From positions 1-47,271 of the forward strand of contig JASBTB010000076.1 in the NCBI GenBank assembly GCA_030148645.1: a stretch of DNA of 47,271 bases, given 5' to 3'. Every line of letters starts with the position of its first letter. Position 1 is the first letter of the stretch. Positions 8,973 to 17,473 of this stretch are shown here, piece by piece. The translations under genes and the position numbers were made by a program. The notes beneath the pieces are model-generated. The model made no database searches. It saw only the letters and a list, made by a program, of their open reading frames with translations, and was not told the origin of the DNA. Origin of the DNA: Demequina sp. GTDB lineage: Bacteria; Actinomycetota; Actinomycetes; Actinomycetales; Demequinaceae.

Positions 8973-10168
8973 GACTGCCCGATATCAGCCAACAGATCGA
9001 CGTACCAGGGCGTGGATGTGTCGAACCGCTTGTGACCGGCGATGCGTGGGAACTCGATGCACTTGAGGCGACCACCGTCCTCCTCGTCGTGCCCCACCAC
9101 GCCCGGTTCGCCGCGAAGCGCGCACTCCACCGCGTAGTCGGTCATCGACTTGATCAGGCGCAAGTCCTCGACGTTGGCACGGGCAGAGCGAGAGAAGTAC
9201 CCCGACTTCTGCACCATGACCTTGTCGGCGCCGATGCGCTCGGCGAACTGCTGGGCGAACCACTTTCCCGGGTTGATGGTGTCGAGCTTGACGTGTCCGA
9301 AGGGGTCGCGCTCCACCGTGCCGCCAGCCTCCTCGATTTCCTCGATAATCTCCGGTACTCCCGCACCCTCAGACAGGAAGATGTTGACATTGCCCACCGA
9401 GTCCATGACGGCCCTGAGGCGGTCGGCTTCGGCATCGAGGTCGATGGGCTGCTCGGGAACGTACACCGCGTGAATGTCCCAGCGCTGCCGCGACAGACCA
9501 ATGTCGGGGACCCACTCGCGGGTGTCGAGCCATTGGCGGTACTTGAGCGAGGCCGCAGCGGTCAACCAGCCACTCGCACGACCCATGACCTCGTGCACGA
9601 TCAGCATGCGCGGAGACGAACGGTGCTCGCCGATGACGTTCTGCGCGAACACGGAGGCCTGGTCGGCGGCACTCCACGCGCCGAGGCTCTGGCGGATGGG
9701 GACGATGTCGTTGTCGATCGTCTTGGGCAGACCCACCACGGTCAGCGGGTAATCGTGCGCCTCAAGGTACGCGGCAAGGTCGGCTGCGGCCGTGTTGGTG
9801 TCGTCGCCACCAATCGTGTGAAGCACATCGACGCCGTCCTTGCGAAGTTGCTCTGCGGCAACCTCAAGCGGGTTCTCCCCTTCCTTGACGAGGCCGCGCC
9901 TGACGCAGTCCTCGACGTTGGTGAACTTAACGCGCGAGTTGCCGATGGGCGAGCCGCCGAACTCGTGGAGGACGCCAGCCTTGTCGCGCACGGCATCCGT
10001 CACGACAACCGAATTGCCGGTGAGAAGACCCCAGTAGCCGTGCTGGTAGGCGACGATCTCTACGTCCGGCGCGATCTCGGTGTAGCGACCAATGAGGCCA
10101 CCGACGGCCGATGACAGACAGGGAGCAAAGCCTCCTGCGGTGAGCAACGCGACGCGACGAACGGACAT
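8969..10168 (-). CDS. pyrophosphate-type 6-phosphofructokinase
   Basis: Phosphorylates fructose 6-phosphate in glycolysis, probably with pyrophosphate and possibly reversibly. The 399-aa protein has the phosphofructokinase fold, with LLTAGGFAPCLSSAVGGL at the N-terminus. The donor-site motif reads GGDDTNTAAA, with Asp where ATP enzymes have Gly. The catalytic loop reads PKTIDND, where ATP enzymes have PGTIDND. Both substitutions are the known markers of PPi-dependent enzymes, although sequence alone cannot exclude ATP use. A GAAAGG ribosome binding site lies 8 nt before the ATG. The gene overlaps the downstream DAHP synthase gene by 4 nt, which links glycolytic flux to aromatic biosynthesis. 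Confidence 0.93.
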   Translation of the reverse strand: MSVRRVALLTAGGFAPCLSSAVGGLIGRYTEIAPDVEIVAYQHGYWGLLTGNSVVVTDAVRDKAGVLHEFGGSPIGNSRVKFTNVEDCVRRGLVKEGENPLEVAAEQLRKDGVDVLHTIGGDDTNTAAADLAAYLEAHDYPLTVVGLPKTIDNDIVPIRQSLGAWSAADQASVFAQNVIGEHRSSPRMLIVHEVMGRASGWLTAAASLKYRQWLDTREWVPDIGLSRQRWDIHAVYVPEQPIDLDAEADRLRAVMDSVGNVNIFLSEGAGVPEIIEEIEEAGGTVERDPFGHVKLDTINPGKWFAQQFAERIGADKVMVQKSGYFSRSARANVEDLRLIKSMTDYAVECALRGEPGVVGHDEEDGGRLKCIEFPRIAGHKRFDTSTPWYVDLLADIGQS

Positions 10169-10268
10169 GCGACAAGCCTTTCAGGTGGGGGGTTTCCCGC
10201 TCATTCTAGGGGGGCACGAAAGGCCCAGTGGCGACGCGGGTCCTTGGCAATGCGGACGATGTGGCCGG

Positions 10269-10979
10269 TCAGGACTCCTGGGCGTCGTCCTCGCCGTCCG
10301 CCTTGGCCAATTCGCGCTTGTACTGCGCGCAGTCGCGGTCGACGTATTCTTGGCCGGACATCGCGCGGATCTCTCCCATCACGGTATCCGTGAGTTCGCG
10401 CAACGCATCGCGGTCCTCTTGAAGGCCCCGATAGGCGTCGATGTGGATGGGGGCACCGATGCGCACGCCAATGTCTTCGCGAGTCGGAAGTCGTTGGCCG
10501 ATGGGTTGCGCCACGTCCGTACCAATCATCGCCACAGGAACGATCGGAACATCGGCCTCAATCGCGAGTCGCGCCACACCTGTCTTGCCGCGGTACAGGC
10601 GGCCGTCCGGGCTGCGTGTACCTTCGGGGTAGATACCGAGCAGTTCACCGCTATCCAGTACCTGCATGCCCGTGCGCAATGCGGCCTCTGAGGCCTTGCC
10701 CCCGCCCCGGTACACGGGAATGGTGCCTACCCCCTTCATGAACGCCCTGGTCGCCACTCCCTTCATCCCTTTGCCCGTGAAATACTCCGCCTTGCCCAGG
10801 AACACCACCTTGCGTTTCAGCACCAGCGGCAAAAACACTGAGTCAGAGAATGACAGGTGGTTCGATGCCAAGATCGCGCCGCCGTGTTCGGGGACGTGCT
10901 CCGCACCCTCGACCCACGGCTGGTAATAGACCTTGAGTCCGGGACCGAGCAACACATGCTTGAACAGTTGGTAGTACAT
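10269..10979 (-). CDS. plsC: 1-acyl-sn-glycerol-3-phosphate acyltransferase
   Basis: Transfers an acyl chain to lysophosphatidate in phospholipid synthesis, at the inner face of the membrane. The 236-aa protein shows the PlsC acyltransferase motifs in order: NHLSFSDS (the HxxxxD-type block I, near residue 40), the GTIPVYRG region (block II), YPEGTRSPDG (block III), and PIVPVAMIG (block IV). A GAGGAG ribosome binding site precedes the ATG. It starts 19 nt after the glucokinase stop codon on the same strand, so the two probably form an operon. It is the likely counterpart of Rv2182c. The charged C-terminal tail is not conserved in the family. Confidence 0.93.
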   Translation of the reverse strand: MYYQLFKHVLLGPGLKVYYQPWVEGAEHVPEHGGAILASNHLSFSDSVFLPLVLKRKVVFLGKAEYFTGKGMKGVATRAFMKGVGTIPVYRGGGKASEAALRTGMQVLDSGELLGIYPEGTRSPDGRLYRGKTGVARLAIEADVPIVPVAMIGTDVAQPIGQRLPTREDIGVRIGAPIHIDAYRGLQEDRDALRELTDTVMGEIRAMSGQEYVDRDCAQYKRELAKADGEDDAQES

Positions 10980-10998
10980 GGGTCTCCTCGTGTTCAGG

Positions 10999-11973
10999 CT
11001 ACCGCGGTGTCATGTCGAGCGGCACGGCCTCGCGGGCGAGGGCTGCCGCTCCCACGATCCCCGCGTCATTTGCCATGTCCGCAGCAAGGATGGGCGGCAC
11101 GGGACGATGGCCACGAGCCGTCAGGTGCTCGAAGAACGCTTCGCGGGCAGGCTCAAGCATAAGGTCTCCGGCAGCGATCACGCCACCTCCCACGACGAAT
11201 ACCTCGGGGTCGAGAACCGCTGCCACCTGCGCACACCCCTCGCCGATCCACCGGCCCAGGTCGGCCAACAATTCGATTCCCAACTGGTCCCCGTCAAGGG
11301 CGGCTGCGGTGACGTTGGGACCGGTGATGGCGTCGGGGGTGCCGCCTGCGCGCTCGATCAGGCCAGCGGCGTGAGCCGGGCGATCGATGGCGGCCCTGCG
11401 CGCCTCGCGCGTCAGCGCAGAGCCGGAGGCGTACTGCTCCCAACAACCCTTTTGCCCGCAGCCGCAGGGCTGTCCGTCGGGCACCATGCGCACGTGACCC
11501 AATTCGGCGGCGAAACCATACGCCCCCCGCACGAGTTCTCCGTCGACCACCATCGCGGAACCCAGCCCCGTTCCGATAGTCAGCATGACCATCGTGCCCG
11601 TGCCCTTGCCCGCGCCGTAGACGTACTCCGCCCACCCGGCCGCGTTGGCATCGTTTTCGACGACCACGGTGACGTCCTCGCGGCCCAACAGTGATCGAAC
11701 GTTGTCCCCCAAGGGGTAATCGCGCCAGGCGATGTTGGGCGCGAAGTTCATGTGATTGCGGTCCGAACTGGCGAATCCTGCGGCCGCGAGCCCTACGGCA
11801 CGCACGTCGTATCGTGTAGACAACTCTGCCACCGCATCGGCGATAGCACCATCAATGCTCGTGGGGTCCTGCGGTCGAGTGGGGCGTCGCACCTTCGCCA
11901 AAATGGTGCCCGCGCTGTCGACCACACCCACAGCGATCTTGGTTCCCCCAATGTCGACACCCACCGAGTCCAC
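10999..11973 (-). CDS. glk: ROK-family glucokinase
   Basis: Phosphorylates glucose (or a related hexose) in the cytoplasm. The 324-aa protein has the ROK signature: N-terminal phosphate-binding GVDIGGTKIAVGVVD, the catalytic region ENDANAAGWAEYVYG, the ELGHVRM histidine and the zinc-binding Cys cluster CGCGQKGCWEQYASG. It lacks any helix-turn-helix, so it is an enzyme rather than a ROK repressor. The start is GTG with a good AAGGGA ribosome binding site 5-6 nt upstream. It is divergent from the acyl-CoA ligase gene and leads an operon with plsC. Substrate range beyond glucose cannot be judged from the sequence. Confidence 0.93.
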   Translation of the reverse strand: MDSVGVDIGGTKIAVGVVDSAGTILAKVRRPTRPQDPTSIDGAIADAVAELSTRYDVRAVGLAAAGFASSDRNHMNFAPNIAWRDYPLGDNVRSLLGREDVTVVVENDANAAGWAEYVYGAGKGTGTMVMLTIGTGLGSAMVVDGELVRGAYGFAAELGHVRMVPDGQPCGCGQKGCWEQYASGSALTREARRAAIDRPAHAAGLIERAGGTPDAITGPNVTAAALDGDQLGIELLADLGRWIGEGCAQVAAVLDPEVFVVGGGVIAAGDLMLEPAREAFFEHLTARGHRPVPPILAADMANDAGIVGAAALAREAVPLDMTPR

Positions 11974-12054
11974 TTCAGTCCCTTCAGATGTATGTCAATC
12001 AATCTCCCCGAGGGTATCGTGAGCGCAACCGATCACCTTGCCAAGGGAGTCAAC

Positions 12055-13845
12055 ATGAGTGATGCCCCTGTTCCAGCGCGCAACATCATGGCGCTTGTGA
12101 CCGATTCTTGGGCGTTGCACGCCAATACAGTCGTGTTGCGCTACACCGACCCAGAAGACCGGTGGATCGACGTCACCGGGGCCGAGGCGCGCGAACATGT
12201 CGACGCGGTGGCCAAGGGCCTCATCGCGCGGGGCGTGCGCCCTGGCGACACGGTAGGCATCATGTGCCGCACGCGCTTCGAGTGGACCGTGCTGGACCTG
12301 GCCATCTGGTCGGCGGGCGCCGTTCCCGTTCCCGTCTACGACACGTCGTCGGCGTCGCAGATCGACTGGATCACCTCAGACGCCAACATCGCCACCCTCT
12401 TTGTCGAAACCGACGCCCATGCGGCGTTGGCGCGCAAGGTCGCCTCCGATTCCGAGTCGCCGCTGACCGCCATTGAGGTGATCGACAGGGGTGCCCTCGA
12501 TGCGCTCATGGCCGAAGGCGCAAGTGTGAGCGACGACGAACTCGAGTCGCGCCGCACCGCCGCGGGTCCCGACGACTTGGCCACCATCATCTACACGTCG
12601 GGCACCACGGGTCGCCCGAAGGGCGTCCGTCTCACCCACGGCAACTACACCGTCCATATCGCCGGAATCCACGACGAGTTGCGCGACGTCTTGTTCGAGG
12701 AGGGCGCCTCGACCGTCATGTTCTTGACGCTCGCGCACTCGCTCGCAAGACTCGTCGAGGTCGCACTCGTGGCGTCGGGCACCATCATGGGTTTCTGCCC
12801 TGATTCCTCCAAGCTGGTGGCCTACATGGGCACGTTCAAGCCGACTCTGATCCTGGCCGTCCCACGAGTCTTCGAGAAGGTCTACACGTCGGCAGAGCAG
12901 AAGGCCGCCGCTGGCGGCAAGGTCAAGATCTTCCGCTGGGCAGCCAAGCAGGCCATCGACTACTCGAAAGCTCTCGACGCGCCCGAGGGACCGTCGCTGG
13001 CGCTCACGCTACGCCACCGGATCGCCCACCGGCTGGTGTTGCAGAAGATCGTCAATGTGCTTGGCGGGAATGGTCACTGGGCAATCTCGGGCTCCGCGCC
13101 GCTTGGCGAACGGTTGGGGCACTTCTATCGCGGGCTGGGCCTCGTGGTGCTGGAAGGTTACGGCCTGACCGAGAGCAACGCGGCATCCCACGTCAACCGG
13201 CCAAGCCGCGCGAAGATCGGTACGGTCGGCAAGCCGTTGCCCGGCATCGAAGTCAAGATCGCGGACGACGGCGAGGTCCTGTTGCGCGGTCCGTCGCTGT
13301 TCGCCGGCTACCACCACAATCCTGACGCGACGGCAGCGTCGTCCCGGGACGGCTGGTTCATGACGGGCGACATCGGGGTGGAGGACGATCAGGGCTACCT
13401 CACCATCACGGGTCGCAAGAAGGAGATCCTCGTGACCGCGGGGGGCAAGAATGTGGCCCCCGCGCTCCTGGAGGACCGCCTGCGGGCGTACCCCCTCATC
13501 TCTCAGTGTGTGGTGGTCGGCGATGGCAAACCCTTTATCGCTGCACTGATCACGATCGACGCGGAAGCCCTTCCGGGGTGGCTCAAGGCCAAAGGTCTGC
13601 CCGAGATGCCGGTGGAGCAGGCGGTCGCGGACACGACGGTGCGCGCACATCTCGACAAGGCGGTCGAGCGGACCAACAAGGCAGTCTCCCGCGCGGAGTC
13701 GATCCGCAAATACGAGGTGGTCCTTGAGGACTTCACGATCGCGAACGGCTACCTCACGCCCTCCCTCAAGGTCAAGCGCGAGCGCGTGATCGTCGACTAC
13801 CACGAGCGCATTGAGAATCTGTACGCATCTGGACCGGCGTCCTAA
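12055..13845 (+). CDS. long-chain fatty-acid-CoA ligase (AMP-forming), FadD15-like
   Basis: Activates fatty acids to acyl-CoA through an acyl-adenylate. The 596-aa product contains the AMP-binding P-loop YTSGTTGRPKGVRLTHGN, the second motif GYGLTESNAASHVN, the ligase signature DGWFMTGDIGVEDDQGYL, and the C-terminal hinge GRKKEILVTAGGKNV. It resembles the bacterial FadD15 group of long-chain synthetases. The track ORF begins far upstream inside the glucokinase promoter region. I chose ATG 12055 because GGGAG precedes it at suitable spacing and the family N-terminus begins shortly after. The stop codon overlaps the end of the small convergent Cys-rich gene by 4 nt. Confidence 0.92.
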   Translation: MSDAPVPARNIMALVTDSWALHANTVVLRYTDPEDRWIDVTGAEAREHVDAVAKGLIARGVRPGDTVGIMCRTRFEWTVLDLAIWSAGAVPVPVYDTSSASQIDWITSDANIATLFVETDAHAALARKVASDSESPLTAIEVIDRGALDALMAEGASVSDDELESRRTAAGPDDLATIIYTSGTTGRPKGVRLTHGNYTVHIAGIHDELRDVLFEEGASTVMFLTLAHSLARLVEVALVASGTIMGFCPDSSKLVAYMGTFKPTLILAVPRVFEKVYTSAEQKAAAGGKVKIFRWAAKQAIDYSKALDAPEGPSLALTLRHRIAHRLVLQKIVNVLGGNGHWAISGSAPLGERLGHFYRGLGLVVLEGYGLTESNAASHVNRPSRAKIGTVGKPLPGIEVKIADDGEVLLRGPSLFAGYHHNPDATAASSRDGWFMTGDIGVEDDQGYLTITGRKKEILVTAGGKNVAPALLEDRLRAYPLISQCVVVGDGKPFIAALITIDAEALPGWLKAKGLPEMPVEQAVADTTVRAHLDKAVERTNKAVSRAESIRKYEVVLEDFTIANGYLTPSLKVKRERVIVDYHERIENLYASGPAS

Positions 13846-14033
13846 CTGGCACGTTCATCCCGCACAAGTCGCAACGGCGGCAACAGCCCGCCTTGCGACA
13901 TGGCGGTGATGGCCGCCGCTTGGACTTCGTCCACCTCAATGGTGTGGGGGCGACGCGTGACCGTGAGGAAGGACACCACGCAGTCGCCGCACGCTGGGCC
14001 GCGTGCCGTGCACTCATCGCATTCGATCAACAT
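13842..14033 (-). CDS. small Cys-rich conserved hypothetical protein
   Basis: A 63-aa protein beginning MLIECDECTARGPACGDCVV and ending LLPPLRLVRDERAS. The CxxC...CxxC arrangement suggests a zinc site or redox-active cysteines. I recall similar small proteins in other actinobacteria, but I do not know a function. The track ORF is longer. An ATG at 14063 would add ten residues, and neither candidate has a strong ribosome binding site, so the start is uncertain. The gene is convergent with the acyl-CoA ligase gene (4-nt overlap of stop codons) and divergent from the exonuclease gene. Confidence 0.7.
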   Translation of the reverse strand: MLIECDECTARGPACGDCVVSFLTVTRRPHTIEVDEVQAAAITAMSQGGLLPPLRLVRDERAS

Positions 14034-14106
14034 GTCTGCCACGCTAGACGCGACCCCTGACATGTGGGCCGGACGACGCCATCGCCCGTCTGTCTGACCC
14101 GTGACA

Positions 14107-14119
14107 TAGCGTCGTGCCC
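14107..14119 (+). promoter_or_regulatory. leaderless -10 box of the exonuclease gene
   Basis: TAGCGT at 14107-14112 is followed by 7 nt and the ATG at 14120. This supports ATG 14120 rather than the GTG at 14114 used by the ORF track. Confidence 0.45.
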
Positions 14120-15835
14120 ATGACCACCGACGTCCCCGATATCCGCCGTCATCTGGATGGCGTGCAAGTCGGGCTCGACCAGATCGGCGAGCCTCTCTAC
14201 TCGACCACGTTCGTCGTGGTAGACCTCGAGACAACGGGAGGCTCCCCCACCTCGAGCGCCATCACCGAGATCGGTGCGGTCAAGACGCGCGGAGGCGAGA
14301 TCATCGGCGAATTCCAGACCCTCGTGGATCCCGGCGTGTCCATTCCGCCGATGATCGTGGCTCTCACGGGCATCACCGATGCCATGCTCATCGCCGCGCC
14401 CACCATCGAGCAGGTGCTTCCCGGGTTCCTGGAATTTTTGGGCGACGCCGTGTTGGTCGCGCACAACGCGCCCTTCGACGTCGGGTTCCTCAAGTCCGCG
14501 TGCCGCCAACACGGCTACCAGTGGCCGGGAAATGAGGTCGTAGACACGGTGACCCTGGCCCGCCGGGCGACCACGAAGGAGGAGGCTCCCAACAAGAAGT
14601 TGTCGACTCTGGCGCGAGCCTTCGGCACCGCCGTCACACCGAACCACCGGGCGCTTGAGGACGCCCGCGCCACGTCGGAGATCCTCCACCACATGCTGGA
14701 ACGGCTGGCTCGATTTGGTATCACCCATCGAGAAGACCTGGACGCCCTGCGCAATCCGATGCCCGAGAAGCTGCGCAAAAAGGCGGCGATGGCGGACAAG
14801 GTGCCCGCGCAGCCCGGCGTCTACATCTTCCGAGGGCCTCAAGGCGAACGCCTGTACGTCGGTACCTCCAAGAACCTGCGCTCGCGCGTCAAGTCGTACT
14901 TCACTCGCGGCGAGCAGCGCCGCCCGATCCGGGAAATGCTCGAACTCGCCGTGGGTGTGGACACGCACGTGTGCGCCACGGATCTTGAGGCAAGGGTGGT
15001 CGAGGTGCGGATGATCGACCGGTATCGGCCGCGCTACAACCGGCGTTCAACCCGTCCCGAAAGGACGGCTTGGATCGGCTTCACCGACGAGCGCTACCCG
15101 CGGCTGCGCGTCACCCGTTCTCCTTCCGGCGCAGGCGGGCTCGTGGGGCCGATGCGGGGCGCCAGCCAATCACGGGCCGCCATCGAGGCCGTTCAGCACG
15201 CCTTGGGGGTGCGCACGTGCACGACGCGGCTAACGATCGTGCCGCGAGTAGGCGCCCGAGCGTGTCTGCTGAAGGACCTTGGCCAGTGTGCCGCGCCGTG
15301 CGTGGACGGAGTGGACTCGGGGTACGACGCCGCGGTCCAAGCCGCGACGGCCGCGCTCCAGGGCGACCCTTCTCCAGTAATCGACGCTCTCGCCCAGACC
15401 ATCAAGGAGCACGTGCGCAGGCTCGACTTTGAGAGCGCGGCCACCTTGAGGGACGGAATATCGGCTCTCGTCGATGGCACCATGCGGTCGCAACGCCTGC
15501 AGTCGCTACGGGGCGTGCGCCTGGTGGCCGTCAAACGTTCGGGGAGCGGATTCGACGTGGTCAGCGTGGTCGACGGTGTGCTTGCGGGGTCGGCACGGGT
15601 GAGTCAGGGCGTGTGGGCCGCGTGCGCTCGGCTTCGCGACGAATGGGAGCAGGCCACTGCCGATGCCCTGGTCGAGGAGCGCGAGTTGATCGTGCGGTGG
15701 CTCGAATCCGACGGTACACGACTGGTCTTCATCGAGGGCGAGTGGAGCAGCCCCGCGATGGGCGCGGCCAGGCACGTCCACTGGGTCAGCGCCCGCGATC
15801 TCGATCGCGACAGTGTCGAGCACCTGCGCCGCTAA
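14120..15835 (+). CDS. DEDD exonuclease fused to a UvrC-like GIY-YIG nuclease
   Basis: A 571-aa two-nuclease protein, probably in DNA repair. Residues about 30-200 form a DnaQ/epsilon-type 3'-5' exonuclease: VVVDLETTGGSP (DxE), HNAPFDVGFL and NHRALEDARAT give the DEDDh residues. From about residue 225 a GIY-YIG endonuclease domain follows: GVYIFRGPQGERLYVGTSKN, LRSRVKSYF, then the metal-binding glutamate in DLEARVVEVRMID. The C-terminal part resembles the UvrC UVR region and following domain (HVRRLDFESAATLRDGI), but the protein lacks the full UvrC RNase H and HhH domains. The fusion is known in actinobacteria (Rv2191 type). It is single-gene, convergent with trpD. Confidence 0.92.
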   Translation: MTTDVPDIRRHLDGVQVGLDQIGEPLYSTTFVVVDLETTGGSPTSSAITEIGAVKTRGGEIIGEFQTLVDPGVSIPPMIVALTGITDAMLIAAPTIEQVLPGFLEFLGDAVLVAHNAPFDVGFLKSACRQHGYQWPGNEVVDTVTLARRATTKEEAPNKKLSTLARAFGTAVTPNHRALEDARATSEILHHMLERLARFGITHREDLDALRNPMPEKLRKKAAMADKVPAQPGVYIFRGPQGERLYVGTSKNLRSRVKSYFTRGEQRRPIREMLELAVGVDTHVCATDLEARVVEVRMIDRYRPRYNRRSTRPERTAWIGFTDERYPRLRVTRSPSGAGGLVGPMRGASQSRAAIEAVQHALGVRTCTTRLTIVPRVGARACLLKDLGQCAAPCVDGVDSGYDAAVQAATAALQGDPSPVIDALAQTIKEHVRRLDFESAATLRDGISALVDGTMRSQRLQSLRGVRLVAVKRSGSGFDVVSVVDGVLAGSARVSQGVWAACARLRDEWEQATADALVEERELIVRWLESDGTRLVFIEGEWSSPAMGAARHVHWVSARDLDRDSVEHLRR

Positions 15836-15859
15836 AGCGCGCGGACCGTTGGTGAAGTT

Positions 15860-16900
15860 TCAGGCCTGAGTCGCCTTCGCCCATCGATGCAGGGTGGCCT
15901 CCGCGGCGCCGGAATCGATCGCATGAGCGGCCGCCACCATGCCCGCCTTGACGCGGGTGACCAGATCGTCGGCGTCCGTTCCGGGAAGCGTCCCGTCCGC
16001 GGCGATCGCCAGCGCGGCGTTGGCGATGACCGTTTCGCGCACCGGGCCGCTCTCCCCCGCCAACACCGACCTCACCACCGCGGCGTTCTCGTCGAACTCG
16101 CCGCCTCGCAACGCCTCAATGTGGATGGGATGCAGCCCGAGGTCGGCCACAGCGTCGATGACCGACTCTGTGACCACACCAGCCCGCACGTCCCACACGC
16201 GGGTGGGTGCCGTGGCAGCCAACTCGTCGAGCCCGTCCTCGTTGCGAAACACCGTTCCCGCGCGGCCGCGCATGGCAAGAACCTGCGCGATGACGGGAGC
16301 AAGGGCGGCGGACGCCGCACCGATCGCACTCACGGCGGGCTGGGCCGGGTTGGTGAGCGGACCCAGCACGTTGAAGATGGTGGGGATGCCGAGTTCCTTT
16401 CGCACGGGACCGGCGAAACGCATGGCCGGGTGGAACTTGACGGCGTAGCAGAAGGTGATGCCAACCTCCTCGACCACCTCAGCCACGCGCTGGGGCTCAA
16501 GGTCGAGGTTGACGCCAAGCGCGGCCAAGACATCCGACGATCCGGTGGTGGACGACGCGGCACGGCTACCGTGCTTGACCACCTTCAGACCCGCGCCAGC
16601 GATCACGAGCGCCGCCATAGTGGAGATGTTGACGGTGTTCGCCTGATCGCCCCCAGTTCCCACGACATCCACACAACGACCAGGGATGTCGATGTGCGCA
16701 GCGTGGGCAAGCATCGTCTCCACCATGCCATCGACCTCGAGGGCTGTGGCTCCCTTGGTCTGCATTCCCATCAAGAAGGCACCCAACTGCGCATCGGTGG
16801 CACGCCCTGTGAAAACCTCATCGAGCATCCACGCCGTGTCGGCCGCGTCGAGGTCTTCGTCGAACGACAGGCGCATCAGGATGTCGGGCCACGTTGCCAT
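15860..16900 (-). CDS. trpD: anthranilate phosphoribosyltransferase
   Basis: Transfers the phosphoribosyl group of PRPP to anthranilate, the second committed step of tryptophan synthesis. The 346-aa protein is the usual length. Diagnostic elements are the PRPP loop VVGTGGDQANTVNIST near residue 80, KHGSRAASSTTGSSDVL, FHPAMRFAGPVRKELG, and FNVLGPLTNPA. A clear ribosome binding site (CCGGAGGA) lies 7 nt before the ATG. The gene is not next to other trp genes here. Its conserved position, between the exonuclease and the ctaE-qcr block, matches the mycobacterial order. Promoter elements are not clear, apart from a TTGACG further upstream. Confidence 0.96.
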   Translation of the reverse strand: MATWPDILMRLSFDEDLDAADTAWMLDEVFTGRATDAQLGAFLMGMQTKGATALEVDGMVETMLAHAAHIDIPGRCVDVVGTGGDQANTVNISTMAALVIAGAGLKVVKHGSRAASSTTGSSDVLAALGVNLDLEPQRVAEVVEEVGITFCYAVKFHPAMRFAGPVRKELGIPTIFNVLGPLTNPAQPAVSAIGAASAALAPVIAQVLAMRGRAGTVFRNEDGLDELAATAPTRVWDVRAGVVTESVIDAVADLGLHPIHIEALRGGEFDENAAVVRSVLAGESGPVRETVIANAALAIAADGTLPGTDADDLVTRVKAGMVAAAHAIDSGAAEATLHRWAKATQA

Positions 16901-16940
16901 GAGGGTTCCTCCGGTACAGCGTCAATAGGGCGTGGGGTGC

Positions 16941-17369
16941 TTAGGCGCTCGCCGTGTCGGGTGCGAACAGTGCATCAACCGCGTCCTTGACTACCGACGG
17001 ATCGATCGGGTGCGCAACCACGACATCGGCTTCGGACCAGGTCGCCAGCCAGGCATCGTCCATCCGCCCCACGAGGAGCAAGATGGGCGGACACACAAAA
17101 AGTTCGTGTTTGAACTGTCGTGCGAGGCCCATGCCTCCCGACTTGGCGGCCTCGCCGTCGAGAATCATCATGTCGAACACCGTGCTGTCCGCCTGAATCA
17201 CGGTCCCCTCGTGCGTTGCCGTCTCCGTCCACTCGACCGGCCTGCCCGAAGAGGTGGGACCCACCGCAAGCCTGATCTTGTCACGCACCGTGACGTCGTC
17301 GCTGTAGAGCAAGATATGGATGGGCTGGAGTTCCAAGGTGTCGCCGTGGCGAACAGTGACATCGTTCAT
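16941..17369 (-). CDS. atypical response-regulator receiver protein
   Basis: A 142-aa stand-alone protein with a receiver-like alpha/beta fold. I see the acidic pair region ([14 protein letters not shown]), a probable phospho-acceptor aspartate in [14 protein letters not shown], and a final helix ([11 protein letters not shown]). The lysine normally in the KP(F/L) motif is replaced: the sequence reads [10 protein letters not shown]. The conserved Thr/Ser position is also not obvious (LLLVGRMDD). There is no output domain. The start at 17369 is supported by a CAGAAT -10 box 7 nt upstream; an alternative ATG at 17378 would lie inside that box. It is divergent from ctaE. The role is unknown; regulation of the neighbouring respiratory genes is only a guess. 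Confidence 0.75.
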   Translation of the reverse strand: MNDVTVRHGDTLELQPIHILLYSDDVTVRDKIRLAVGPTSSGRPVEWTETATHEGTVIQADSTVFDMMILDGEAAKSGGMGLARQFKHELFVCPPILLLVGRMDDAWLATWSEADVVVAHPIDPSVVKDAVDALFAPDTASA

Positions 17370-17382
17370 GGTGTCCATTCTG
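17370..17382 (-). promoter_or_regulatory. leaderless -10 box of the receiver gene
   Basis: On the minus strand CAGAAT (17382-17377) is followed by 7 nt and the ATG at 17369. No Shine-Dalgarno sequence is visible. Confidence 0.4.
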
Positions 17383-17433
17383 GCACGGCGCGCAGGGGTG
17401 TGCTCCGGCCCGAACTTCACCGACACCCGGGAC

Positions 17434-17456
17434 CTTTGCTGGCGCGCGCGCCAAAG
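17434..17456. repeat. palindromic GC block upstream of ctaE
   Basis: The perfect 12-bp palindrome GGCGCGCGCGCC (17441-17452) is flanked by CTTTG on the left and AAAG on the right, giving an imperfect inverted repeat of about 23 bp. It lies where a -35 element or operator for ctaE would be expected, between the divergent receiver gene and ctaE. No known regulator site matches it that I recognise. Confidence 0.4.
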
Positions 17457-17461
17457 ACAGG

Positions 17462-17473
17462 CATAATGGGGGC
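17462..17473 (+). promoter_or_regulatory. leaderless -10 box of ctaE
   Basis: CATAAT at 17462-17467 is followed by GGGGGC and the ATG at 17474. The run of G is only one base from the ATG, too close to act as a ribosome binding site, so a leaderless mRNA is the better reading. Confidence 0.55.

Noticed and set aside
9032-10114. 360-aa plus-strand ORF opposite the phosphofructokinase gene
   Set aside because: Antisense shadow of a gene whose motifs are fully intact; composition is typical of a reverse-strand frame in high-GC DNA.
15887-16990. 367-aa plus-strand ORF opposite trpD
   Set aside because: Antisense shadow of trpD, with His/Arg-rich sequence and no recognisable domain.
17468-17473. 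GGGGGC before ctaE (and GGGGAC before nadA) as a Shine-Dalgarno site
   Set aside because: The G-run ends one or two bases before the ATG, too close for pairing with 16S rRNA; the -10 box spacing explains it better.
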